Part shown: positions 56,618 to 64,000 of the stretch, piece by piece
Layout of the letters: each line of letters starts with the position of its first letter
Position numbering within the stretch: the first letter of the stretch is position 1
From: an uncultured Methanolobus sp.
GTDB lineage: Archaea > Halobacteriota > Methanosarcinia > Methanosarcinales > Methanosarcinaceae
Length of the DNA stretch: 64,000 nt
Reading direction: 5' to 3'
Assembly: GCF_963665675.1 (NCBI RefSeq)
Contig: NZ_OY762426.1
Coordinates: forward strand, 2,976,001 to 3,040,000
Notes under the pieces: model-generated
What the model saw: only the letters and a program-made list of their open reading frames with translations
What the model was told of the DNA's origin: nothing
Databases searched by the model: none
Translations under genes and position numbers: made by a program

Positions 56618-57453
56618 AACATGAAAAATTGAAATGCTCCAGGAGTCTACGCAACCGTTTGAAAAATATGGATTTAGGGGATAATTCTATGGCCGCCAGC
56701 CTGACGGATACTTATGTGATATCTGTTGCAATGCTCATGATTGTACTTGCGGAGTTGCTCCTGTATTCCGGTAATTACAGGGCAGGAACAACGCTTCATG
56801 TCATCATTCTGCTTGCTTTATCCCTTTCATCCATATGGATTGACGGGAATCATGTGGCAAGGAGTCTTCAGGCCCTGAGTTTGCTCCCAATCCTCCGCTT
56901 GCTAAATATGTCAATGCCTGTATTCTCCGAAATGACCATAAATTTATATGTTTTCATCTATGCTCCGTTGGCGGTACCAGCATATTTTTTGATACGTCAT
57001 CAGGATATCTCTAGAGAAATGCTAGGATTCCAGTTTACCAATATGAAAAAATATATTCCACTGGCAATTGTAGTCGGTTTATTTATTGCACTGGGTGAGC
57101 ATTCCATAATTCATGCAGGCAATCTGATTCCTGACCTTTCAGTTGGAAGCCTTCTGAAGATTTCCATTATTATGATTTTCTTTGTTGGCTTTATGGAAGA
57201 ACTGGTATTCCGATCCCTGCTTCAGACCCGTCTTTCAGAAAGCTTTGGAGATCTTAGGGGTTTGTTGTTTGCCAGCCTCTTATTCGGCGTGATGCATTCT
57301 GTTTATGGAACCATTTATGAGATATTTTTCACAGCCATTGCAGGCCTGATAATCGGATATATGTTCCAGAAAACAAGCAGCCTTCCGCTTGTTACGCTGA
57401 CACATGGACTCGTCAACATATTCCTTTTTGGAATAATTCCTTTGTTAGCATGA
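56614..57453 (+). CDS. CPBP-family intramembrane metalloprotease
   Basis: A 279-residue membrane protein (ABI/CAAX protease and bacteriocin-processing family). I choose ATG at 56614, which overlaps the upstream stop; a longer frame upstream would be inside the DUF1616 gene. The catalytic motifs are GFMEELVFRSLLQTR (EExxxR, about residue 196), FGVMHSVYG (about 226) and LTHGLVNI near the C-terminus (about 262). Eight hydrophobic segments are predicted. Family members cleave membrane peptides or prenylated proteins; the substrate is unknown. Coupling to DUF1616 suggests a joint role at the cell surface. Confidence 0.87.
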   Translation: MKHEKLKCSRSLRNRLKNMDLGDNSMAASLTDTYVISVAMLMIVLAELLLYSGNYRAGTTLHVIILLALSLSSIWIDGNHVARSLQALSLLPILRLLNMSMPVFSEMTINLYVFIYAPLAVPAYFLIRHQDISREMLGFQFTNMKKYIPLAIVVGLFIALGEHSIIHAGNLIPDLSVGSLLKISIIMIFFVGFMEELVFRSLLQTRLSESFGDLRGLLFASLLFGVMHSVYGTIYEIFFTAIAGLIIGYMFQKTSSLPLVTLTHGLVNIFLFGIIPLLA

Positions 57454-57617
57454 CCTTTTTCATCTTTATTTTATAGATTTTCCGTTTTATTCAAAAGGTG
57501 TGATGACATGATATCTATATTTTTCAAAAAATTTACAGGAATTATTAAATAAATAGATGACCAATATAACAGAAGGGAATAAATAATTGGCATATATGTA
57601 AAATATGCTTCATAATT

Positions 57618-58619
57618 ATGTACGGAGATGCAACTCATATGATTCATAAAAAAAGCCTGCCTGATAGCTCAGCAGGTCTCATCAGAAATAGTTCACTGTT
57701 TTTATTGATATTTGGTACTGCTGTGTTGTTAATGACTTCGACAGCATTGGGAGAAGCATCTAACATCACAATTTCACCGGAAAACCCGTCTCCGGGTGAC
57801 ACGGTTACTGTAAGTGGTGAAGCATCTCCCTATGAAGAAATATCTGTATCCATAGACTTTGAAAAAATTCAATCTGTTTCAGAAGGAAGTTATGAGTATA
57901 GGATAGGAAAAATTACTATTCCTGAAGGTTCAGACTCCTTTAGTTTGAGAGCTGAAGGTGTAGATAGTCTGGATATAACTCTTTATGTTTTGGGTCAGGG
58001 ATTACCCTCTCTTCCTGTTACTGTAAATAATGGGATTGCTACTTTTGGGACCAGCAAAATAACAAGTGGTACATATGACATTGGATTAAGTGGCACATCA
58101 TCAAGTAATGAAGTTACATTAACATTTGGAGGAAGAGGCTCCATTACTGCAGACTCAGAAGGTAATTTCCAATATTCCTACACAACAGAAAATATGCCTG
58201 AAGGCGATTTCACTCTGAACGTTGGTGGACAAACTCAACAGGTATCTCTGGGAACAACTGATGATTCCAGCGATGACGACGACAGTTCCAGCAGTTCATC
58301 CTCATCTTCCAAGAAGAAAAGTAGCAGTCATACAGGAACTGAGCTCAATATAGTTCCTGCAGAATCTCTCGGTGATGATACTGAGAAATCCTCTGGTGTG
58401 GGTGATGAAATTGATACGAAGGCATCCACTCAGGATTCAGGCTCAGAAAGCCCTGAAGGTGACACTGATACTGGTGAGGTGGATGGATATATACTGGAAA
58501 ACAAATCCTCATCGGGTATACAAACTAAAATTCCGGAGCTCGGTGTGATGGGGGCTGTAGTTGGCGTACTCTGTCTGGGAGCTCTTTTTATAGGGTTCCG
58601 TAAGAATCGCTACAAGTAA
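57618..58619 (+). CDS. Surface protein with serine/aspartate linker and C-terminal anchor
   Basis: A 333-residue exported protein; the true start may be the internal ATG at 57639 (MIHKKSLPDSS). A signal peptide (about residues 25-47) precedes a beta-sandwich (ISPENPSPGDTVTVSGEA) like an archaeal surface Ig-like module. A low-complexity stretch DDSSDDDDSSSSSSSSSKK (about 212-231) acts as a wall-spanning linker. The C-terminus IPELGVMGAVVGVLCLGALF plus a basic tail is a membrane anchor, possibly an archaeosortase-type signal. It fits the surface-protein neighbourhood up to the S-layer gene. Confidence 0.75.
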   Translation: MYGDATHMIHKKSLPDSSAGLIRNSSLFLLIFGTAVLLMTSTALGEASNITISPENPSPGDTVTVSGEASPYEEISVSIDFEKIQSVSEGSYEYRIGKITIPEGSDSFSLRAEGVDSLDITLYVLGQGLPSLPVTVNNGIATFGTSKITSGTYDIGLSGTSSSNEVTLTFGGRGSITADSEGNFQYSYTTENMPEGDFTLNVGGQTQQVSLGTTDDSSDDDDSSSSSSSSSKKKSSSHTGTELNIVPAESLGDDTEKSSGVGDEIDTKASTQDSGSESPEGDTDTGEVDGYILENKSSSGIQTKIPELGVMGAVVGVLCLGALFIGFRKNRYK

Positions 58620-58706
58620 ACGTCACGATCTATTTTTTGTTTTTAATTAGCCGGATATTTTGCCGGCAAATACATTTTCCAATATTCATTTAAAATATGC
58701 AAAAAA

Positions 58707-59074
58707 GGGCTTTGTAGAATCCTATTGATATAAGTAACACAGACATTGATCTTTTTCCATGTCTACAAAAACAATAGGCAAACTAAAAACAAAATTACCA
58801 TCCGCCGAAGGCGGCACGTTCCTATGCTTCTGTACAGAATATAAATACAAAGACTGCAGCTATGCTAATAATTGTCCAGAAAGACCATGAGGAAAGTATT
58901 CTCTGGTATTATATAGATTATTTTATTCCATCTTATTGCAAAACGCCGTCTTCGACGTACCCTTTGGGATCATTCAAGTTATTTATAATCCACGATAAAT
59001 CGATTCGCAAACTATTGAACTGACAAAACAGCCTCTTACTTTTAAGTTTTAATGGCAGGAATTCTACAAAGCCC
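58707..59074 (+). repeat. MITE-like repeat copy 4
   Basis: The best-preserved ends of the family: GGGCTTTGTAGAATCCTA on the left and, inverted, GGGCTTTGTAGAATTCCTG on the right. Internally it has the CCATCCGCCGAAGGCGG hairpin (near 58799) and AACGCCGTCTTCGACG (near 58942). Length 368 bp. A-rich sequence flanks both ends (possible short target duplication of A). No open frame. It shares orientation with copies 2 and 3. Confidence 0.78.
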
Positions 59075-59090
59075 AAAAAAGAAAAAGGTA

Positions 59091-59354
59091 TCAGAGAATC
59101 TCTGATACCTTGAAGATCACTATTGCTACAAACGATACCAACAACGGCAGGATTGTCATATTTAATGAGCAATCAAGAGATTTGTTCCACTTCTCAGAAG
59201 CAGACAATACTTCTTTTGCCGAAAGCAACAAGATCAGTGCAACGACGGCCAGCACACCGTATTCCGGCAGTCCTGTTGGTGTCGTCATTGACACGGCTCC
59301 AGCTGCTGAAGATATCGTACTGGTTGTTGTGGTTATTATTGTGCTTGTCAGCAT
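59091..59354 (-). CDS. Small membrane protein with PEF/PGF-CTERM-like segment
   Basis: An 87-residue protein with a threonine/serine-rich N-terminus, then GLPEYGVLAVVALILLLSAKE (first membrane segment, about residues 28-46) and a second membrane segment at the end (about 66-84). The Pro-Glu-Tyr-Gly motif before the first segment resembles archaeal sorting signals, but a second helix follows, so sorting is doubtful. Short proteins of this type are common in methanosarcinal genomes; function is unknown. Confidence 0.6.
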   Translation of the reverse strand: MLTSTIITTTTSTISSAAGAVSMTTPTGLPEYGVLAVVALILLLSAKEVLSASEKWNKSLDCSLNMTILPLLVSFVAIVIFKVSEIL

Positions 59355-59528
59355 TTGATCTCCACTCGTTTATTAAATAGACTTGATATTATTAATACCT
59401 TGTGAAGTTTATTGCATATATTTTGTATTTTTAGAGTGATATGCCTGCAATATATTTTAAGGAGTTTAGTGGCTATTTATCCTTGATTTTTCCAGTCACT
59501 TCTCCGATCCCACCAAAAAAGTGGGAAT

Positions 59529-59768
59529 TTAATTTTCTTTCCCGGAAATATATTCACAATATCCATAGCTTATTGGTCCGGATTTTGTAGTCTCGCAGGG
59601 GAATTGTGGGCATTCAAAACACAATTTCATATTGTTGTTATATGCACAGTCCGCAATCTTACAAAAGGGATTGGTTTTTGGGACACAGCCTGTTTCCCCG
59701 TTAGGACACTCTCCTTTTACCATCTTCGGGCACTTTTCACATGCAATTCCGCATACTCCTATTCTCAT
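59529..59768 (-). CDS. DUF3795-like cysteine-rich protein
   Basis: A 79-residue protein, ATG at 59768 with AAGGTGA five bases upstream. It contains ten cysteines arranged as CGIACEKCPKM, then CPNGETGC, then CKIADCAYNN and CFECPQFPC, the DUF3795 pattern, which is likely to bind two zinc ions or Fe-S clusters. The function is unknown; the family is common in methanogens and clostridia. It is downstream of the DUF2149/ExbB pair on the same strand, 34 bp from the former's stop. Confidence 0.82.
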   Translation of the reverse strand: MRIGVCGIACEKCPKMVKGECPNGETGCVPKTNPFCKIADCAYNNNMKLCFECPQFPCETTKSGPISYGYCEYISGKEN

Positions 59769-59802
59769 CACGGTCACCTTTTCATTTCATTAGATCGATG
59801 GA

Positions 59803-60165
59803 TTATTTGCCTGTTTCGTTTCCGTCACCTGGGACATACACAATAGTACCGTCCGGCAACCTGTAAGCCGATCCCAGATATTCTCCTGTTCCTGTGCCCA
59901 TATTTTCGCTCATATCAAGCACCTGTACAGGTTCACCGGCTTCCTTGATAATCATTTCCATATTCTCCTCACCGGGATTTTTCACAATGGTTATGTTCTC
60001 TGAGGGACTAAGCAACTCCGGTAACTGGTAAGACATGACAAGTGCCACCAGAAGTGCGACAGAGAATACCATTGCAATGTCAAAGAGATTTGCAACACCT
60101 GTTAGGGGATTCTGTTCCTCTTCCTCGTATATCTGCTTCCTGCGATCATTTTTGCTGCGTCTCAT
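59803..60165 (-). CDS. DUF2149 family protein
   Basis: A 120-residue protein with an N-terminal basic, acidic stretch, one membrane segment (about residues 29-50: MVFSVALLVALVMSY) and an outside beta domain with YLGSAYRLPDGTIVYVPG, the DUF2149 signature. DUF2149 replaces ExbD/TolR next to an ExbB-like protein in methanogens; the pair probably forms a proton-driven membrane motor. ATG overlaps the ExbB-like stop codon (ATGA), which shows strict coupling. Confidence 0.85.
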   Translation of the reverse strand: MRRSKNDRRKQIYEEEEQNPLTGVANLFDIAMVFSVALLVALVMSYQLPELLSPSENITIVKNPGEENMEMIIKEAGEPVQVLDMSENMGTGTGEYLGSAYRLPDGTIVYVPGDGNETGK

Positions 60166-60785
60166 TCTTTCGCCTCCAGCGTATCAAGAATGTAATCAAT
60201 ATCAGCCATATCCTGCCAGTACCACCTCTTCCTGATCTGTGTAAGCACATACCCGATACAACCTGCGAATAGTCCTATCACGGTTGTTGCAAATGCTATC
60301 ATCAGGTTGCTGGCCAGTTCCTCAATATTTCCCTGTGAGAGACCTATAAGAGCTGGTCCAAGCGGAATCAGGGTTCCCATGAGTCCCACCATGGGCGAGA
60401 TAGTTGCAACAATCCTTGTCTGTTCAAGTCTTTTTGCCATCTTTATTTCTTGTCTCTGGACTATCCACTCAAAAGACAAAATATTTCCTTTTTCAATATG
60501 GTCAGCAGCACTTAATGCAAAGCTTCTGACAAGGAAATTTTGCTTAAGAAGCCTGAGTGAACTTGCAGCCTTTTCATAATCCTTGTTAAGTATGTGTTTA
60601 CGGGCGCTGCTGCAGCAGAGTTCCAGATTATCAGGGTCTTGTTTTCGTTTCAGCAGCTCAGATACGAATTCCCCGATGAGTATCAAGGAATAAACTGCCA
60701 GCAGTATCAGCGTTATTATCACCGGATACAAAAGCGTCGATGAAAATATGTAGAGTATGTCAAAGATATAGGAAGTAATATCCAT
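60162..60785 (-). CDS. MotA/TolQ/ExbB proton channel family protein
   Basis: A 207-residue membrane protein. Three membrane segments are visible (about residues 13-40, 118-142 and 160-183). The conserved channel core TISPMVGLMGTLIPLGPAL is near residue 118 and TTVIGLFAGCIGYVLTQIRKRWY near 166. The family uses proton flow to drive periplasmic or surface work. Methanogens with this pair often have it next to cobaltochelatase-like CobN genes; here it lies next to S-layer genes instead. It is coupled with the DUF2149 gene. Confidence 0.85.
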   Translation of the reverse strand: MDITSYIFDILYIFSSTLLYPVIITLILLAVYSLILIGEFVSELLKRKQDPDNLELCCSSARKHILNKDYEKAASSLRLLKQNFLVRSFALSAADHIEKGNILSFEWIVQRQEIKMAKRLEQTRIVATISPMVGLMGTLIPLGPALIGLSQGNIEELASNLMIAFATTVIGLFAGCIGYVLTQIRKRWYWQDMADIDYILDTLEAKE

Positions 60786-60972
60786 TTTGATTCCTTCTTC
60801 AGATCCTTTTAAAAGCGTAGGGAGATGTAAACATATAAATACTCAATTACTTAAGTTTCTCTGTCAGTGTAAAAAATAACTAAACAATGGTAAAAAACAC
60901 TCAAAAAGCAATTTTCAAAAAAGAATGCCAGTGTCTGCACAGTTGCAGACACCGGTTAAAATCTAATTCTTA

Positions 60973-63591
60973 TTATTTGTTCTCTTTTCTGCGTATCAGC
61001 ATAGCAACAGCAAGGAATGCCATTACAGATACAAGAATTCCCGGTCCTGGTGTGGACTTTTCAACCTCAAAGCTTGCTGTTGAATCGCCAACCTGTACCT
61101 CATATGTGCCTGCCTCTTCTTCAGAGATTGAAAAAGTGACAGTCGTTTCCTCACCCGCATCGAGGCTTACACTTTGTGTTCTCACCACTGTTCCGTTGAC
61201 AAGAAGTTCTGCATCAGTATCTCCTGCTTCGGTTCCTGTGTTTTCTACTCTAACCGTTACAGTTACATCTTCACCACTGCCCGCAACAGATGGCGTCACC
61301 TGAAGGTTGGAGTAAGAGAACTCGGCCTGCAGTTCAAGAACTTCAAGATTGATTTCTGCTGAAAGGTAATCATCTGCTGAAGTACTGATCTCGTGGATGC
61401 CTGAATCTGTGACTGTGTATTCCACTTCGCCATTAGAATCTGTAGTTCCAATTAGCTTTTCGTCATAATACACGTCCACGTCTTCAACATACTCACCGCC
61501 TATTGCCGTCATGACATAGATTGTGATGTCGTCCCCGTCAACAACGGTTTCAGGTAATACTTCAATGGCAAGCTTTTTAGTAGCGTCATCTGATGAGATT
61601 ACATCAACTTCCTCGCTTGCAGACACATATCCGCTCTTTTCCGCAGTTATTTCAGAAGTACCCGCACTCTTAGGAGTGTAACTAACTACCCCATCGTTTC
61701 CTGTTTCACCAATTTCTTCATCATCGAATGTAACAACTGCACCGCTCACGGTGGCACCTCTGGACGTCACCATAATATCAATTTCTTTATCCTCTTCGAG
61801 TGTGGATGCGACGTCAATGGAAAGAGACTGTGTAGGTATAGTTGAAACTTCAACAAACGGATAATAACGTACATCGCCGTCATCAGCAACATTGAATGAA
61901 ATGTCTCCCATTATTTCAATTATATTCCCTTTTGTCAGTGAAATTGAATCTTCATTCTCAAGAACAATTTCATCGGATAAGAAACTTATAACTTCCATCT
62001 CTCCGAACTTTTCACCGGATGATATTTCTACAAGGTCTTCTGATATCTGGAAAATTCCATCTATGAATACTGCATTTGATTCTCTTCCCTGGAATATGTT
62101 ATCAAAATGAAGAATGATTACAGGTACATCATCTGCATCCCCAAGGTCTTTCTCATACACGTAATCATCATCTGATGATACAATTCCGGTATCTACTTCA
62201 TCTCCGTCCTGTATCAGATTGATCATTACACTGTCACCGTCAGTATCAACTTCAACAATCTCAATTTCATATCCGTCTTCCAGTTCCAGTGATGAACCGG
62301 CAAATAATGAGGTTTCACTGTCATCATCAATAAGGACTTCTGAGAGATATCCATCGGAAAGGAGGCTCACATCGTCTGTAAACTCGTTGTCCGGATAACC
62401 TGCAAAATACTTCTCAGCCATGAAACCAATAACCTGGAACTCTCCCCAGTCATCATATTCAAAGCTTACATCAAGCGGTGTACTTCTGTAAACAAGGTCT
62501 CTGTCATCAATTGTCCTTCCACCCAGATCTTTAATTTCAAGTGACTCGGTTCCTACGCCTTCATCAATGTTGTAGTAGAATCCTTCAAAGTTAAGTGGAG
62601 TCCAGGTAAGTTCTTCATCCTCTGCGACTGTACCTCTTAGTTCATAGGTACCCTCATCTGACATGTCAAGTTCCGGACCAAATCTCAGTGTGCTGTCATC
62701 TGCAACAATAAAATTCAATTTGCCCATGATGCTTATGGTATCTCCTTTTCCGAGCGTGATCCCATCAGAGTTTTCCATTGTAATCTCATCGGAGTTCAGG
62801 CTCTTTATTTCCATCTTGCCGTAAGAGTCTCCTGATTCAAGTTCAATGTAATCTTCTGATATCTGGAAAATTCCTTCTATGAATACTGCGTTTGATTCTG
62901 TTCCCTGGAATATGTTATTGAAGTGTACCACGATTATTGGAACGTCATCGTCTGTTCCAATGTCTTTCTCATATACATACTCGTCATTGGAGGACACAAT
63001 ACCTGTGTCAACGTCGTCCCCATTCTGTGTTAAAGTCACCATGACGCTGTCGCCATTCAGGTCTACTTCATCTACTTCAAGCTCATATCCTTCTTCAAGT
63101 TCAAGGGAAGAACCTGCGAAAAGTGATACTTCATCGTCATCATCACGTAATACTTCTGAAAGGATGCCGTCCGATATCAGACTTACACTGTCATCTGCAA
63201 ATTCCGTATCATCGGTATAACCGGCAAAGTATCTCTCTGCCATAAAACCAATAACCTGATATGAACCCCAGTCGCCATATTCAAAGTCAGTGTCAATAGG
63301 TTTTGTGGCATATTCCAGATCGCCTTCACCAATGCCACGGTCACTGTCACTATCAAGTGTTATTGTGAGTGTCTCCGAACCTTCTCCTGAATCCAGGTCA
63401 TAGTAAAAACCTGAATATGTAAGTGCGGTCCATGTGTAGTTAAGGGAGAGATTCTCATCTGCATCCCATATTCTGTTTCCTGTGCTGTTATTTGCTGCCA
63501 TAGCAGTGCTTGTTAGCATCAATACTGCTATTAATAACAACAATGGCTTAAAAGCCAGTCTTATATTGTTTTTATCTGTCATATTCATCAT
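60973..63591 (-). CDS. S-layer tile protein with two tandem S-layer modules
   Basis: An 872-residue secreted structural protein of the Methanosarcinales S-layer type (tandem DUF1608 modules). A signal peptide (about residues 14-33) is followed by module 1 (about 35-300) and module 2 (about 330-590). Both begin with a Trp-Thr-x-Leu motif and a YYDLDSGEG or YYNIDEGVG loop and share FAGSSLELE and NAVFIEGIFQISED segments. Two Ig-like PEGA-type repeats and a CARDB-like domain (about 760-845) follow. PGPGILVSVMAFLAVAMLIRR ends the chain as a PGF-CTERM-like anchor. It is probably the main surface lattice protein or a paralogue of it. Acidic composition is normal for the family. Confidence 0.92.
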   Translation of the reverse strand: MMNMTDKNNIRLAFKPLLLLIAVLMLTSTAMAANNSTGNRIWDADENLSLNYTWTALTYSGFYYDLDSGEGSETLTITLDSDSDRGIGEGDLEYATKPIDTDFEYGDWGSYQVIGFMAERYFAGYTDDTEFADDSVSLISDGILSEVLRDDDDEVSLFAGSSLELEEGYELEVDEVDLNGDSVMVTLTQNGDDVDTGIVSSNDEYVYEKDIGTDDDVPIIVVHFNNIFQGTESNAVFIEGIFQISEDYIELESGDSYGKMEIKSLNSDEITMENSDGITLGKGDTISIMGKLNFIVADDSTLRFGPELDMSDEGTYELRGTVAEDEELTWTPLNFEGFYYNIDEGVGTESLEIKDLGGRTIDDRDLVYRSTPLDVSFEYDDWGEFQVIGFMAEKYFAGYPDNEFTDDVSLLSDGYLSEVLIDDDSETSLFAGSSLELEDGYEIEIVEVDTDGDSVMINLIQDGDEVDTGIVSSDDDYVYEKDLGDADDVPVIILHFDNIFQGRESNAVFIDGIFQISEDLVEISSGEKFGEMEVISFLSDEIVLENEDSISLTKGNIIEIMGDISFNVADDGDVRYYPFVEVSTIPTQSLSIDVASTLEEDKEIDIMVTSRGATVSGAVVTFDDEEIGETGNDGVVSYTPKSAGTSEITAEKSGYVSASEEVDVISSDDATKKLAIEVLPETVVDGDDITIYVMTAIGGEYVEDVDVYYDEKLIGTTDSNGEVEYTVTDSGIHEISTSADDYLSAEINLEVLELQAEFSYSNLQVTPSVAGSGEDVTVTVRVENTGTEAGDTDAELLVNGTVVRTQSVSLDAGEETTVTFSISEEEAGTYEVQVGDSTASFEVEKSTPGPGILVSVMAFLAVAMLIRRKENK

Positions 63592-63791
63592 TTGTTCCCC
63601 TAGTTATGTTTTTAATACTCGCTTGAATTATTAAGTTTTACCTATATCAAATTACTTTATGATTATTTTAATATGATGGCACAAAATATAGTGCATAAAG
63701 AGAGGCAAAAACCAAGTTTAACTTAAGGATTTTAACATAAGAAAAGGTGACCTGAGGAAATATTTATGCCCCAGGTAATGAAAAAGTATGT

Positions 63792-63995
63792 CTATTTTAA
63801 TTTTAATGACCAGGAATTTCCATTCTTGGTCATACATATCTTGTCTTCCCTGGAAAGCCATCCAATTGCCATGGATGTCATCTGTTGATCATATCCATTT
63901 TTCTTGAGATGGCTTTTCAGGTTTGCCATGTTGGATTCTCCATTCTCAAGCAGCTTGTAAACACAACCTGCTGCCTCACCTATACTTAAACACAT
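63792..63995 (-). CDS. Small winged-helix protein, DUF2582-like
   Basis: A 67-residue protein with the layout of DUF2582: SIGEAAGCVYKLLENGE, then MANLKSHLKKNGYDQQMTSM, then AIGWLSREDKICMTKNGNSW, a compact winged helix for DNA or protein binding. It sits at the right window edge and its start ATG is at 63995; upstream sequence is not available to check. A 200-bp gap separates it from the S-layer gene; that gap holds AT-rich promoter sequence for the S-layer gene and nothing else I can identify. Confidence 0.75.
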   Translation of the reverse strand: MCLSIGEAAGCVYKLLENGESNMANLKSHLKKNGYDQQMTSMAIGWLSREDKICMTKNGNSWSLKLK

Positions 63996-64000
63996 TTCGT

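Noticed and set aside
58799..58965. Hairpins of the MITE-like repeats as transcription terminators or structured RNAs
   Set aside because: They recur in all four copies together with the transposon-type ends, so they belong to the repeat; an RNA role is possible but not supported.

Overview
The window comes from a methylotrophic methanogenic archaeon, most likely of the family Methanosarcinaceae (Methanolobus or a close relative). The evidence is an S-layer tile protein with two tandem Methanosarcinales-type S-layer modules, an MtaA/MtbA-type methylcobamide:coenzyme M methyltransferase, small relatives of methanogen corrinoid proteins, archaeal PGF-CTERM-like surface anchors, an Rsm22-type methyltransferase and many Cache/HAMP chemoreceptors. 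Genus level is inference.

Region 1 (1-11.3 kb) is an AT-rich mobile island at the 3' end of a tRNA-Leu(UAA) gene. Its core is a complete casposon (1611-11198, about 9.6 kb) with 33-bp terminal inverted repeats. It carries family B DNA polymerase, HNH nuclease, a ribbon-helix-helix regulator, two conserved unknowns and a Cas1-type integrase (casposase). The cargo is a few membrane or lipoprotein genes and a 1.3-kb insertion sequence. Directly to its left, separated only by a copy of the tRNA-end target sequence, lies what looks like the right terminus of a second casposon that continues beyond the window edge. The two elements would stand in tandem at one tRNA.

Region 2 (11.3-36.6 kb) is ordinary chromosome: a metallo-beta-lactamase RNase Z-like protein, a DJ-1/PfpI protein, two paralogous Cache chemoreceptors, an MtaA-like methyltransferase, two surface lipoproteins, Maf, a polytopic membrane protein, a TPR protein, a stand-alone corrinoid-protein cap domain, an Rsm22-type methyltransferase, a U32 protease-family protein, a giant soluble poly-HAMP/PAS chemoreceptor, an ArsR-like regulator and nicotinate phosphoribosyltransferase.

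Region 3 (37.2-49.7 kb) starts with a tight three-gene operon without an obvious published role: a cytoplasmic solute-binding-like protein with a DUF1858 domain, a HypB/UreG-like P-loop GTPase with CxxC motifs, and an ABC-type ATPase without a permease. It continues with citrate synthase and aconitase (the oxidative TCA branch), a second cap-only corrinoid protein, small conserved proteins, a histidine kinase and a CTP-dependent lipid-kinase-like protein.

Region 4 (50-64 kb) holds a large unclassified 766-residue protein, a PLP aminotransferase, a 2[4Fe-4S] ferredoxin, a decayed FIST/histidine-kinase locus with an IS5 remnant, DUF1616 and CPBP membrane proteins, surface proteins, an ExbB/DUF2149 pair, the S-layer gene and a small winged-helix protein.

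A family of about 350-370 bp MITE-like repeats with termini GGCTTTGTAGAAT occurs four times (28.1, 40.2, 46.8 and 58.7 kb), plus one isolated end. One copy was itself split by an IS630 element.
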